Positions 8,151 to 16,162 of a stretch of 64,000 nucleotides of DNA are shown one piece after another. Each line of letters opens with the position of its first letter. Positions within the stretch are counted from its first letter, which is position 1. Position numbers and translations under genes: made by a program. This DNA comes from DATAGF01 sp963819845 (GTDB lineage Bacteria; Actinomycetota; Thermoleophilia; Miltoncostaeales; Miltoncostaeaceae), in the NCBI GenBank assembly GCA_963819845.1, contig CAWFXQ010000012.1:248001-312000 (forward strand). Reading direction: 5' to 3'. A model generated the notes under the pieces. The model ran no database searches. It was not told where the DNA came from and saw only the letters and a list, made by a program, of their open reading frames with translations.

Positions 8151-11104
8151 CGGTCCTGCGCCGGGCAGAGAAGGGCGAAGTCGCAGCTGCGGCAGGCCCA
8201 GGACGGGCGCGGCGCGAAGTCCCCGGCCGAGATCCCCTCGGCGGCGGCGCGCACCGCCTCGACGGCCGCGGAGTCGGCCTCGGCGTCGGGGTGCACGCCG
8301 CGCACGGCCCCGTCGAGCACGTGCTGCACCGTCGCGCCGCGGGGCTCGATGCCCCAGGCCTCCCGCGCGCCGAGCAGGTAGAGCCGCAGGACCAGGTCGT
8401 CGTCGTCGCCCCGCGCCCCCGGCGGCGGGGGCTTGCCGGTCTTGTAGTTGACGATCTGGTGGCCGCCCGCCGGGTGGGCGTCGACGCGGTTGACGCGCCC
8501 GTGGATCCGGTGGGGGCCGACCGTGAGCGTGAACTCGCGCTCCACGGCCACCGGGCGGGTGCGGCTGCGCACCAGGCGCTCGTGGTAGGGCGGCAGCGCC
8601 TCGCGGGCGCGCGCGAGGGCCTGGCGGCCCTCGGCCGTCGCATCGGCGCGCTCCCGGCGAAGCGCGGACGCGAACCGCGCGACCAGCGCGTCGCCGTCGC
8701 CCCCCGTGCCCCCCGGCCGGTAGTGCGCCTCCAGCGCCGAGTGCGCGGCGACGCCCACCGCCCGGGCGGGGCTCGGAGCCGTCGGCACGCGGTTGACGGC
8801 CGCGAAGCGGTAGCGCAGGGGGCAGGTGCGGTAGGCCTCCACGGCGCTCGGGCTGAGCTCCAGGCCCGGGCGGGCCGGGCGGGCCGGCGCCGGCACCGGC
8901 TCCGGCGGCGGCGGAGGGCGCAGGGCCGCGGCGCGCGCCTCCACGAGCTCACGGGCCGCGCGCTCGGCGGCGGCCGTGCGCGCGGCGGCGTCGTCCTCGC
9001 CGCCGGCGACCGCCGCCGCGGCCCGCATCGAGGCCTCCTCGAAGGCCGCGTGGCTCTCGGCGACGGCCGCCAGCAGCCCGCGCTCGGGGCCCACCCCCAC
9101 GTCCTCGACCCCGGCGCCGGCCGCCTCGCGCGCCTCCTCGAAGAACGGCGAGGGCACCTGCGCGACCCCGCCGGCGCTCGCGCCGAGCGTCACCAGCACC
9201 AGGTGGCGGCGCGCCCGCGTCATCGCCACGTAGGCCAGGCGGCGGGCCTCGGCCACGTGTGCGTCGCGCCCGCGCGGAAGCGCCTCGGGCAGCAGGGCGT
9301 CGGGGATGTCCACGCCCCCGCGGTCGGCCCCGGGGAAGTTGCCGCGGGTGAGGCCGACGACCAACACGGCGTCGAACTCGAGGCCCTTCGCCTGGTGGAC
9401 GGTCATCACCTGGACTCCCGTGCGCTCGGCCGGCGCCGCGCCCTCCCCCCGGAAGCCGATCTCCGCGAGCCCGGCGAGGCGGGCGGCCAGCCCGCGCGCG
9501 TCGAGGGCCGGCTCGGCCTCCGCGATCTCGCGAGCGAGGCGCTCCAGCGCCGCAAGGCCCGCCAGGCGCCCGGCGCCCTCGGCGCCCCCGGCGGCCATCG
9601 CCGCCGCCCGCAGCCCGCACCCGTCGATGACGGCGCGCAGGGCGTCGGCCGGCGCCAGCTCGGCCGCCGCGCGCCCCGCCTCGGCGAGCGGGGCCGCCAG
9701 GGCGGGCGCCGCCTCGGCGAGCGGCCCGGCGACCGGCCGGCCCGCCGCGGCGGCGGCCGACACGGCGTCGGCGGCGGCCGTCCAGGGGACGTCGAGGCGC
9801 CGGTCCGACGCCACCCGCAGGTGGGCCTGGGCGTCGGCCGGGTCGGCGGCGGCCCGCAGCCAGGCGACGGCCGACCGCACCTCGCGCCGCTCGAAGAGAC
9901 CGAACCCCCCGCGCACCTGGTGCGGCACGCCCGCCCGCTCGAGCGCGTCGGTCACGGGCCGCGCCTCCAGGCGCACGGCGCGCATCAGCACGGCCTGCTC
10001 CTCCAGCGGCACGCCGGCCTCGGCCATCCGCGCGATCTCCTGCGCCACGGCGCGCGCCTGGGCGTCGGGGTCGGCCGCCCGCCAGAAGCGGGGCATCGGC
10101 CCGGCGGCGCTCGCGCGGGCGACGATCCGCTTCGGCGCCCGGTCGGGGATCGGCGCCACCACGGCGGAGGCCGCGTCCAGGATCGCCTGGCTCGAGCGGT
10201 GGTTCACCTCGAGCCGCAGCTCGGCCGCGCCGGGGAACCGGCGGCGGAAGTCGGCGACGTTCTTGGCCGACGCCCCGCGGAAGCGGTAGATGCCCTGGTC
10301 GTCGTCGCCCACGACCATGAGGCTCTCGGCCGCCCCCGCCAGCAGGTAGAGCAGCTCGGCCTGGGCGTGGTTGGTGTCCTGGAACTCGTTGACCAGGACG
10401 TGGCGGGCGCCCTCCCGCGCCGCCGCGAGCCGGTCCGGGTGGCCGCGCAGGAGCTCCAGGGCGCGGACGATCGAGAGGCCGAAGTCCTCCCGGCCGTCCT
10501 CGGCCAGCCAGCGCTCGTGGGCCTCGAACACGCGAGCGATCTCCACCTCCCGGCGGGCCCGGTGGGCCGCGGAGCCCGACGCCGCCCCCGCCAGCCGCTC
10601 GTCGGCCCAGGCGCGGTACTGGGCGGCGCCGACGAGCTGGTCGCGGCACTTGTCGATGCGCTCGACCAGGTCGGACACGAGCCTGCCGCGGTCGCCCCGC
10701 AGGTCGTGCTCGCGCAGGTCGAGCTCGTCGAGCCGCTCGAGCAGCATCAGCATGCGGTCCTCGGTGCGGGCGACGACCGTCGCCGGCAGCAGCCCGCGCT
10801 CCACCCCGTGCACACGCGCCAGCTCGAGGGCGTAGGCGTGGAACGTCATCACCCGCAGGGTCTCGTGCGACCGCCCGATCAGCTCCTCGGCGCGGGCCCG
10901 CAGCTCGATCGCGGCCTCGCGCGTGAAGGTGAGCGCGACGATCTCCGCCGGCGCGGTCCCGCCCTCGACCAGCCAGGCCAGACGGTGGCCCAGCACCCGC
11001 GTCTTGCCCGCGCCCGCGCCCGCGAGCACCAGCGCCGGCCCCCCGGGATGGGTGACCGCGGCGCGCTGCTCGGGAGTGAGGCCGTCCAACATCGGACCGG
11101 TCAT
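8147..11104 (-). CDS. UvrD/Rep-type helicase fused to a PD-(D/E)XK nuclease, with Asp-to-Asn at key sites
   Basis: A 985-residue SF1A helicase: Q-motif LTPEQRAAV, Walker A GAGAGKT (about 29-35), motif Ia LTFTREAA, motif III GDDDQGIYRFRGA, motif IV region EVNHRSS, motif V VMTVHQAKGLEFD, motif VI YVAMTRARR. The last ~250 residues form a RecB/AddB-like nuclease with four Cys (CPLRYRF and CRSCDFALLC) for an Fe-S cluster. Walker B reads VNEFQDT (N239, not D) and the nuclease has GRVNRVD (N872) and VNYKTG (N886) where Asp is expected. All three lie in GTCAAC, so they may be GTCGAC misreads. If real, ATPase and nuclease would be impaired. It is an actinobacterial AdnA/AdnB-like candidate, unpaired here. 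Confidence 0.88.
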   Translation of the reverse strand: MTGPMLDGLTPEQRAAVTHPGGPALVLAGAGAGKTRVLGHRLAWLVEGGTAPAEIVALTFTREAAIELRARAEELIGRSHETLRVMTFHAYALELARVHGVERGLLPATVVARTEDRMLMLLERLDELDLREHDLRGDRGRLVSDLVERIDKCRDQLVGAAQYRAWADERLAGAASGSAAHRARREVEIARVFEAHERWLAEDGREDFGLSIVRALELLRGHPDRLAAAREGARHVLVNEFQDTNHAQAELLYLLAGAAESLMVVGDDDQGIYRFRGASAKNVADFRRRFPGAAELRLEVNHRSSQAILDAASAVVAPIPDRAPKRIVARASAAGPMPRFWRAADPDAQARAVAQEIARMAEAGVPLEEQAVLMRAVRLEARPVTDALERAGVPHQVRGGFGLFERREVRSAVAWLRAAADPADAQAHLRVASDRRLDVPWTAAADAVSAAAAAGRPVAGPLAEAAPALAAPLAEAGRAAAELAPADALRAVIDGCGLRAAAMAAGGAEGAGRLAGLAALERLAREIAEAEPALDARGLAARLAGLAEIGFRGEGAAPAERTGVQVMTVHQAKGLEFDAVLVVGLTRGNFPGADRGGVDIPDALLPEALPRGRDAHVAEARRLAYVAMTRARRHLVLVTLGASAGGVAQVPSPFFEEAREAAGAGVEDVGVGPERGLLAAVAESHAAFEEASMRAAAAVAGGEDDAAARTAAAERAARELVEARAAALRPPPPPEPVPAPARPARPGLELSPSAVEAYRTCPLRYRFAAVNRVPTAPSPARAVGVAAHSALEAHYRPGGTGGDGDALVARFASALRRERADATAEGRQALARAREALPPYHERLVRSRTRPVAVEREFTLTVGPHRIHGRVNRVDAHPAGGHQIVNYKTGKPPPPGARGDDDDLVLRLYLLGAREAWGIEPRGATVQHVLDGAVRGVHPDAEADSAAVEAVRAAAEGISAGDFAPRPSWACRSCDFALLCPAQDR

Positions 11105-11169
11105 GGTAGCCGGGGCCCCGGACGCGTCCTTCGACCGCGCCGACCCGGCGCAAGGAGGGAGGGGGGGAC

Positions 11170-11186
11170 TGCTACGCTCCGTAGCA
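11170..11186 (+). promoter_or_regulatory. Inverted repeat before vapB, likely autoregulatory operator
   Basis: TGCTACG and CGTAGCA form a perfect 7-bp inverted repeat around CTC, ending one base before the vapB ATG at 11188. VapBC complexes usually repress their own promoter through such palindromes. At RNA level it would be a hairpin abutting the start codon. Confidence 0.55.
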
Positions 11187-11187
11187 A

Positions 11188-11451
11188 ATGGCTGATCGCA
11201 CGATTCCCCAGCGCGAGCTGCGCAACAACATCTCCGCGGTGCTGCGCGCGGCGGAGGCGGGTGAGACGTTCACCGTGACGGTCCGCGGACGTCCGGTGGC
11301 GCGCGTCGTCCCGCCCGGTGAGGGGGCACCCCGCACGGACGTGGATCGTGCGACGCTGCGGCGCATCCTCGCGGTGCCGCTCGACGCGGGGCTGGCGGCC
11401 GAGCTCGACGACGCCGAGGCCCCGCTCGACGACCCCTGGCCGCCCGGGTGA
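11188..11451 (+). CDS. Phd/YefM- or VapB-type antitoxin
   Basis: An 87-residue protein with the Phd/VapB opening IPQRELRNNISAVLRAAEAG followed by FTVTVRGRPVARVVP, the ribbon-helix DNA-binding part that binds the operator. The acidic C-terminal tail (about 60-87) should wrap the toxin. It overlaps the PIN-domain gene by 4 bp (GTGA). No Shine-Dalgarno is visible; a 17-bp inverted repeat sits directly before the ATG, consistent with autorepression. Confidence 0.85.
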   Translation: MADRTIPQRELRNNISAVLRAAEAGETFTVTVRGRPVARVVPPGEGAPRTDVDRATLRRILAVPLDAGLAAELDDAEAPLDDPWPPG

Positions 11452-11837
11452 GCGGCAGCCTGCTCGACACCAGCGTCCTCATCGCCGACGACCCGGACGC
11501 GATCCTCGACCTCCCCGCCACGGCGGCGATCTCGGTCATCACGCTCGGCGAGCTGCGGGCCGGCGTGTTGATCGCCCGCGACGCGGCGACCGCCGCCGAG
11601 CGCACCCGCCGCCTCGGCGCCGTTCGCGCGGCCTTCGCTCCGCTCCCGGTCAACGAGTCGGTCGCCGAGCGCTATGCGGAGGTGCTGGCGCTCGCGCGCT
11701 CGGAGCGCCGGGCCGCGAAGGCGACCGATCTGCTGATCATCGCGACCGCCGCCGCGACGGGCCGCCGGCTCTACACCCGCGACGGATCCCAGAGACGCCT
11801 TGCCGAGGCCGCCGGGGTGGCGACCGCCGCCGTGTGA
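11448..11837 (+). CDS. VapC-type PIN-domain ribonuclease toxin
   Basis: A 129-residue PIN domain. Acidic active-site residues are in place: Asp in LLDTSVLIAD, Glu in ITLGELRAG, Asp in KATDLLIIATA and Asp in YTRDGSQ. VapC toxins cut specific RNAs, often tRNA or the 23S sarcin-ricin loop, when the antitoxin is lost. The start codon GTG overlaps the antitoxin stop. Residue 69 is Asn in LPVNESVA (GTCAAC at 11649), where related toxins commonly have Asp; this is not a catalytic position. The toxin looks intact. Confidence 0.85.
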   Translation: MSGSLLDTSVLIADDPDAILDLPATAAISVITLGELRAGVLIARDAATAAERTRRLGAVRAAFAPLPVNESVAERYAEVLALARSERRAAKATDLLIIATAAATGRRLYTRDGSQRRLAEAAGVATAAV

Positions 11838-11860
11838 CGCCCTGCCCCCGGCGCGTTGGC

Positions 11861-11866
11861 TACCAT
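11861..11866 (+). promoter_or_regulatory. -10-like TACCAT, leaderless start
   Basis: TACCAT ends 8 nt before the GTG at 11875, without a ribosome binding site between. Confidence 0.4.
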
Positions 11867-11874
11867 CCGCCGCC

Positions 11875-13095
11875 GTGGCCGACGTCCGTCCCTTCCGCGC
11901 GCTGGGGTACTCCGCGGCGGCCGGTCCCCTCGGCGACCTGGTGTCGCCACCCTACGACGTCATCTCGCCCGGCGACCGCCGGCTCTACCTGGCGGCCAGC
12001 CCCTACAACGCGGTGCGGCTGATCCTGCCGGAGGTGCCCTACGACGAGGTGGGCGGCCTGATCGCGTCGTGGCGGGAGGACGGGGTGCTGGGGGCGTCGG
12101 CCGAGCCGGTCCTGATCGCCTGGACCCAGACCTTCACCCTCGACGACGGCGTCACGCGCGAGCGCCGCACGATCCTGGCCGCCGTGGGGCTCGAGCCCTA
12201 CGAGCGGCGGGTGGTGCGGCCCCACGAGCGCACCCACGCGGGGCCGGTGGAGGACCGGCTGAAGCTCACGCGCGCGGTGCGGGCCAACCTGTCGCCCGTC
12301 TTCGGCCTCTACCCCGACGCCGGAGGGGCCGCGTGGGCGGGGCTGGCCCCCGGGGGCCCGCCGGACGCCGAGCTGACCGACCGCGACGGCACGGTCCACC
12401 GGCTCTGGCGGGTCGCCGACCCGGCGGCGCACGCCGCGGTGGCCGAGGCGATGCGCGACCGCTGGATCCTCATCGCCGACGGCCATCACCGCTACGAGAC
12501 CGCCCTCGCCTACCGCGACGAGCGTCGGGCGGCGGCGGCGGGCGTCGAGGGCCCCCACGACCGCGTGCTGATGGGCCTCACCGCCCTCGAGGACCCGGGC
12601 CTCGTGGTGCTGCCCACGCACCGCGTGCTGAGCCGCCGGCCGGCGGGGACCGACGCCGGCTTCGCCGCGCGCCCGGTCGACGGGATCGACGCCCTGCGGG
12701 CGGCCCTCGCCGACGCCCCGGCCGACGCCCCGGCGTTCGGGCTGGTGCTGCCGGAGGGGATGCGGCTGCTGACCGGCGCCCGCGCTCCCGCCGGCGCCAC
12801 CCCCGGCGAGCGCCTCGACGCGGCCGTGCTGGAGCAGGAGATCCTCGTCCCGCGCCTCGGCGCCGACCAGGCCGCGCTGACGGCCGGCGGCGTGCTGGGC
12901 TACACCAAGGACGCGGGCGAGGCGGCGCGCCTGGTCGCCTCGGGAGAGGCGGCCGCCGCGTTCGTGCTGAGGCCGATCCCCACGGCGGCGGTCGCGGCGG
13001 TGGCCGAGGCGGGCGAGACGATGCCGCAGAAGTCAACCTACTTCTTCCCCAAGCTCCTGACCGGCGTCGCGTTCCGCTCGCTGGCCGATGGCTGA
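11875..13095 (+). CDS. DUF1015 family protein
   Basis: A 406-residue protein matching DUF1015 along its length: VRPFRALGY, SPPYDVIS and SPYNAVRLILPE near the N-terminus, ERTHAGPVEDRLKL, the central DGHHRYETALAYRDE, and the C-terminal MPQKSTYFFPKLLTG. The family is widespread, predicted cytosolic, and has no established reaction; the DGHHRYET motif suggests an active site. The GTG at 11875 is chosen for its family-correct N-terminus and nearby TACCAT. The Ser codon of KSTYFF is a rare TCA inside GTCAAC (13032-13037), a silent form of the GTCGAC change. Its 3' end overlaps the next gene by 8 bp. Confidence 0.8.
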   Translation: MADVRPFRALGYSAAAGPLGDLVSPPYDVISPGDRRLYLAASPYNAVRLILPEVPYDEVGGLIASWREDGVLGASAEPVLIAWTQTFTLDDGVTRERRTILAAVGLEPYERRVVRPHERTHAGPVEDRLKLTRAVRANLSPVFGLYPDAGGAAWAGLAPGGPPDAELTDRDGTVHRLWRVADPAAHAAVAEAMRDRWILIADGHHRYETALAYRDERRAAAAGVEGPHDRVLMGLTALEDPGLVVLPTHRVLSRRPAGTDAGFAARPVDGIDALRAALADAPADAPAFGLVLPEGMRLLTGARAPAGATPGERLDAAVLEQEILVPRLGADQAALTAGGVLGYTKDAGEAARLVASGEAAAAFVLRPIPTAAVAAVAEAGETMPQKSTYFFPKLLTGVAFRSLADG

Positions 13096-13939
13096 CCCGG
13101 GCGGCCCGGGAGCCGACGCCGAGCCCTGGCTGGCGGCCTTCCGCCGGGCCTGCGACCGCATCGCCGCCGAGGTCCTCCCGCTGCCGCCGGAGCTCCGCGC
13201 CGAGCCCTTCGGGCGGGGCGCCGGCGGAGACGTGACGCTGCGGGTCAACCGGCTCGCCGAGGACGCCGTCCTGGCCGAGCTCGAGGCGCTCAGCCGGCCG
13301 CTCACGCTGGTGAGCGAGGAGCTGGGGGAGCGCGAGCTCGCGGGCGGCGGGCCGCCCTTGGTGGTGCTCGACCCGATCGACGGCAGCCTCAACGCCAAGC
13401 GGGGGATGCCGGCCTTCGCCACCGCGGTCGCGGTCGCGGACGGGCGCTCGATGGCCGACGTCTGGCTCGGGCTGGTGCGCGACCACGGCACCGGCGAGGA
13501 ATTCGTCGCCCGGCGGGGGCGCGGCGCCTGGGTCAACGGCGCGCCGCTGGCCGCCGGCCCGGCCCCCGGCGGCGGGCTGGAGCTGGTGCTGATCGAGGGG
13601 GCCTCACCCGCGCGAGTGGCCCGCGCCGCGGCCCACCTCGAGGGGAGCGTGGGACGGCTGCGGGCCCTCGGCTCGCTGGCGCTCTCGCTGTGCCACACGG
13701 CCGCCGGCCGCGCCGACGCCATGGCCGGGCTCGGGCCGGGGCGGGCCGTGGACATCGCGGCCGCGCAGCTCGTCGCGCGCGAGGCCGGCCTCGCCGTGGG
13801 ACTGCCGACGCCCGGGGCGCTGCCGGCGACGCCCCTCGACCTGACCACCCGCTTCCCGCTGCTGGCCGCCCGGGACGCCGCGACCCTCGAGCTGCTCAGC
13901 CCCGCGCTGGCGCCCTCAGCGTCAGCAGCGTCCGGCTGA
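13088..13939 (+). CDS. Inositol monophosphatase-family phosphatase
   Basis: A 283-residue Mg-dependent phosphatase. Motifs: SEELGE (metal Glu), LDPIDGSLNAKRGMP (the family's DPIDGT), GAWVNGAPL and RAVDIAAAQLVAREAG. The family includes IMPase, CysQ and fructose-1,6-bisphosphatase; SLNAKRGMP resembles the archaeal-type IMPase/FBPase subgroup, so the substrate is uncertain. Residue 54 is Asn in RVNRLAE (GTCAAC, 13244-13249), where the family has an Asp; this is another GTCGAC-type site. The ATG overlaps the DUF1015 gene by 8 bp, and the 3' end overlaps the convergent kelch gene by 44 bp. Confidence 0.82.
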   Translation: MADPGGPGADAEPWLAAFRRACDRIAAEVLPLPPELRAEPFGRGAGGDVTLRVNRLAEDAVLAELEALSRPLTLVSEELGERELAGGGPPLVVLDPIDGSLNAKRGMPAFATAVAVADGRSMADVWLGLVRDHGTGEEFVARRGRGAWVNGAPLAAGPAPGGGLELVLIEGASPARVARAAAHLEGSVGRLRALGSLALSLCHTAAGRADAMAGLGPGRAVDIAAAQLVAREAGLAVGLPTPGALPATPLDLTTRFPLLAARDAATLELLSPALAPSASAASG

Positions 13940-14852
13940 CGGTCAGCCCCGGGCTCGGCCCGCCGAGCGCCTGGTAGACCGTCCGGCCGATGCCGACGAC
14001 GCCCACCCCGTGGCGCGGGGCGGGGCTCCCCGCCAGGCGGCGCCAGGCGCGGCGCGCGGGGTCGTAGGCGTCGACCGCGGCGATCGTGCGCCCCGGCGCC
14101 TCCCCGCCCACGGCCACCACCAGCCCGCCGGCCGCCGTCGCGGCGTTGCCCCCGCGCCGGGTGGGGGCGTCGGGCAGCCGCGACCAGCGCCGGGCGCGCG
14201 GGTCGTAGACGTCGGCGGCGGCCGTGTTGGTGTCGAGGCCGGCGGTGCGCCCGGCCACGACGTAGACGCGGCCGCCGAGGGCGGCGACGCCCAGGTGCTC
14301 GCGCGGCCGCGAGGGCCCCGCGAACCCCCGCCAGCGGCCGGTGCCGAGGTCGAGCCGCAGCGAGCGGCGCGCGAGGCTGCCGGGCGCCGCCGAGGTCGTG
14401 CCGCCGACCACGTAGATCGCGCGGCCCACGAGGGCCGCACCCCCCGCCGCGCGGGGCTCGGGCAGGCGCGGCAGCTCGCGCCAGCGCCCGCCGGACAGGG
14501 CGAGGGTCCAGCCGCGGTCGACGGCCTCCCAGGCGCCGCCCCGGATGCGGTAGCCGCCGATCACCCAGATGCGGCCGCGGCGGGCGGCGGCCATCGCGTG
14601 GTGCACGCCCTCGGGCAGGTCCGGCAGCCGCAGCCAGCGCCGCAGCCTCGGGTCGTAGAGGTCGACCCTCGCCGAGGCGCGCCCGTCGCCGGTGAGCCCG
14701 CCCGCGACGGCGACCCGCCCGGCCAGCGCGGCCCCCACCACCTCGGTGCGGGCCTCGGGCGCCTGCGGCAGGTCGCGCCAGGGCGCCTGCGCCTCAGCGG
14801 CCCCCGCGAGGAGCAGCAGTCCGGCGGCGGCCGCGGCCGGGTAACGGAGCAC
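13896..14852 (-). CDS. Secreted kelch-repeat beta-propeller protein
   Basis: A 318-residue exported protein with a signal peptide (1-21, ending AEAQA) and about six kelch repeats, visible as repeated blades such as VAVAGGLTGDGR, IWVIGGYRIRGG, IYVVGGTTSA, VYVVAGRTAG and LVVAVGGEAPG, with Trp and Tyr/Asp closing motifs (YDPRLRRWLRLPDLP). Kelch propellers are binding scaffolds; no enzymatic residues are evident. The start is GTG at 14852. The gene is divergent from the molybdopterin oxidoreductase and convergent with the phosphatase gene. Confidence 0.78.
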   Translation of the reverse strand: MLRYPAAAAAGLLLLAGAAEAQAPWRDLPQAPEARTEVVGAALAGRVAVAGGLTGDGRASARVDLYDPRLRRWLRLPDLPEGVHHAMAAARRGRIWVIGGYRIRGGAWEAVDRGWTLALSGGRWRELPRLPEPRAAGGAALVGRAIYVVGGTTSAAPGSLARRSLRLDLGTGRWRGFAGPSRPREHLGVAALGGRVYVVAGRTAGLDTNTAAADVYDPRARRWSRLPDAPTRRGGNAATAAGGLVVAVGGEAPGRTIAAVDAYDPARRAWRRLAGSPAPRHGVGVVGIGRTVYQALGGPSPGLTVSRTLLTLRAPARG

Positions 14853-14899
14853 GCGGCCAGCGTACTATCGGACCTGTCACAGGCCATCCGGGAGGGGTC

Positions 14900-15499
14900 G
14901 TGGCGCTGTTCCGCAACAGGGGGCTCACCGACGACCAGCGCGCCCGGCTGCCGCCGGGCCAGCACCTCGTGCGCGACTTCCCCGTCCTGCACGCCGGCTC
15001 GGTGCCCTACCAGGCGCCCCCGCCCGACTGGAGCTTCCGCGTGTCCGGGGCCGTCGAGCGCCCGCGCTCCTGGGGCTTCGACGAGTTCCGGGCGCTGCCG
15101 ACCCGCACCGTCACGACCGACATCCACTGCGTGACGACCTGGAGCAAGCTCGACACCGTCTGGGAGGGCGTGCCGCTGTGGCCCCTCCTGGAGGAGCTCG
15201 GGGTGCGGCCCGAGGCGACGCACGCCATCGCCCATTCCGAGGAGGACTACACCGCCAACGTGCCGCTCGAGCGGCTGCGCGCCGACGACGTCCTGCTGGC
15301 CTACCGCTTCGGCGGCGCCGAGCTCGAGCCGGTGCACGGCGGCCCCCTGCGACTGCTGGTGCCGAGCCTCTACTTCTGGAAGAGCGCGAAGTGGCTGCGC
15401 GAGCTCGAGCTCGTCGATGCCGACCGGCCCGGCTTCTGGGAGCGGCTGGGCTACTCCAACAGCGCCGATCCCTGGAAGGAGGAGCGCTACGGCTTCTGA
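14900..15499 (+). CDS. Molybdopterin-dependent oxidoreductase (sulfite-oxidase fold)
   Basis: A 199-residue protein with the SUOX-fold Mo-cofactor domain only. The Mo-ligand Cys sits in TTDIHCVTTWSKLD, followed by WEGVPLWPLLEELG, EEDYTANVPLERL and the C-terminal GGPLRLLVPSLYFWKSAKWL, all typical of the YedY/MsrP-like family. There is no Tat signal, so it is probably cytoplasmic. A GGAGGGG Shine-Dalgarno at 14891 supports the GTG start at 14900. The substrate is unknown; the compact size fits the short actinobacterial members. A small membrane protein gene follows. Confidence 0.85.
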   Translation: MALFRNRGLTDDQRARLPPGQHLVRDFPVLHAGSVPYQAPPPDWSFRVSGAVERPRSWGFDEFRALPTRTVTTDIHCVTTWSKLDTVWEGVPLWPLLEELGVRPEATHAIAHSEEDYTANVPLERLRADDVLLAYRFGGAELEPVHGGPLRLLVPSLYFWKSAKWLRELELVDADRPGFWERLGYSNSADPWKEERYGF

Positions 15500-15566
15500 G
15501 CCGGAGGGTCCGGCGGTCAACGATCCGGGCGACGACTTCGACCAGATCGAGCGGCTCACCCGCCGT

Positions 15567-15845
15567 GTGCTGCGGGCCGCGGCGATCGGGGTGCCGGTCT
15601 GGATCGTCCTGCTGGCCCTGCTCCCGGCGACGGGCCTCGGGGTGGGCGCCTGCCTCGCCCTGGCGACGGCGCTCGGGATCGCGGCCGTGATCGTGGCCGA
15701 GCGCCTGCGCGCGGGCGGCCGCCGGGCGGGCGGGCCGGCACGGCCGGAGTGGCGGCGACCGATGAGCCCGCTGGCCGCCGTGGCCCTCACGCTCGGGGTC
15801 GTCGCGGTGATCGTCTACGTGATCTTCGTCATCCGCGCCGCGTGA
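15567..15845 (+). CDS. Small two- or three-helix membrane protein, start uncertain
   Basis: A hydrophobic protein with segments IGVPVWIVLLALLPATG, CLALATALGIAAVIVAE and a C-terminal helix (PLAAVALTLGVVAVIVYVI). GTG 15567 is the only standard start that avoids an 83-bp overlap with the upstream gene. However, the residues before it (DDFDQIERLTRR) look coding, and a GGAGGG sits at 15503, so the true start may be near 15516, where no normal start codon is now seen (GTCAAC). The 3' end overlaps the next gene by 4 bp. The family is not recognised. Confidence 0.55.
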   Translation: MLRAAAIGVPVWIVLLALLPATGLGVGACLALATALGIAAVIVAERLRAGGRRAGGPARPEWRRPMSPLAAVALTLGVVAVIVYVIFVIRAA

Positions 15846-16153
15846 CGCCGTCGTACGACCAGGCCCGCCAGTTCGGCAAGGCGTACGTGGGCGCGCTCAA
15901 CACCTCGGCCGAGGCGTTCGCGGGCCTGTTCGCCCCGGGCGCCGAGGTGCGCGTGGCCGGGGCGGCGGCCACGCCCGAGGGGGTGCGCGCCGCGACCCCG
16001 CCGGGCCGCTCGGCCTTCCGCAGGGCGCGCCTGGACCCGCCCGACGTGCTGCTGACCGTGCGCGTGCTCGACCGCGCCGCCGCGAGCGTCAACGACCGCG
16101 TCCACCGGCTGCGGCTCGACAGGGCGGGGCGCATCGCCGCGCTGGAAGCGTAG
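15842..16153 (+). CDS. SnoaL/NTF2-like small protein
   Basis: A 103-residue protein starting at GTG 15842, which overlaps the previous stop (GTGA). The opening helix-loop YDQARQFGKAYVGALNTSAEAFAGLFAPGAEVRV and the ending LRLDRAGRIAALEA follow the NTF2-like pattern of a helix pair then a curved sheet. The size is slightly short for SnoaL. No catalytic residues can be assigned. It lies directly before clpP but has its own frame and stop, and a leaderless-type promoter for clpP begins inside its stop codon. Confidence 0.55.
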   Translation: MTPSYDQARQFGKAYVGALNTSAEAFAGLFAPGAEVRVAGAAATPEGVRAATPPGRSAFRRARLDPPDVLLTVRVLDRAAASVNDRVHRLRLDRAGRIAALEA

Positions 16154-16156
16154 GCT
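16151..16156 (+). promoter_or_regulatory. -10-like TAGGCT before clpP
   Basis: TAGGCT ends 6 nt before the clpP ATG at 16163 and overlaps the stop codon of the upstream gene; there is no ribosome binding site, so a leaderless clpP transcript is likely. Confidence 0.5.
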
Positions 16157-16162
16157 CGCCCC

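Noticed and set aside
8291..11278. A 995-residue open frame on the plus strand across the helicase gene
   Set aside because: It is antisense to a gene with all helicase motifs, has Arg/Gly/His-rich composition and no family features; long antisense frames are expected at this GC content.
13532..13537. Asn in GAWVNGAPL of the phosphatase as another GTCGAC error
   Set aside because: The family normally has Asn here (GxGAxxNG), so this GTCAAC is expected.
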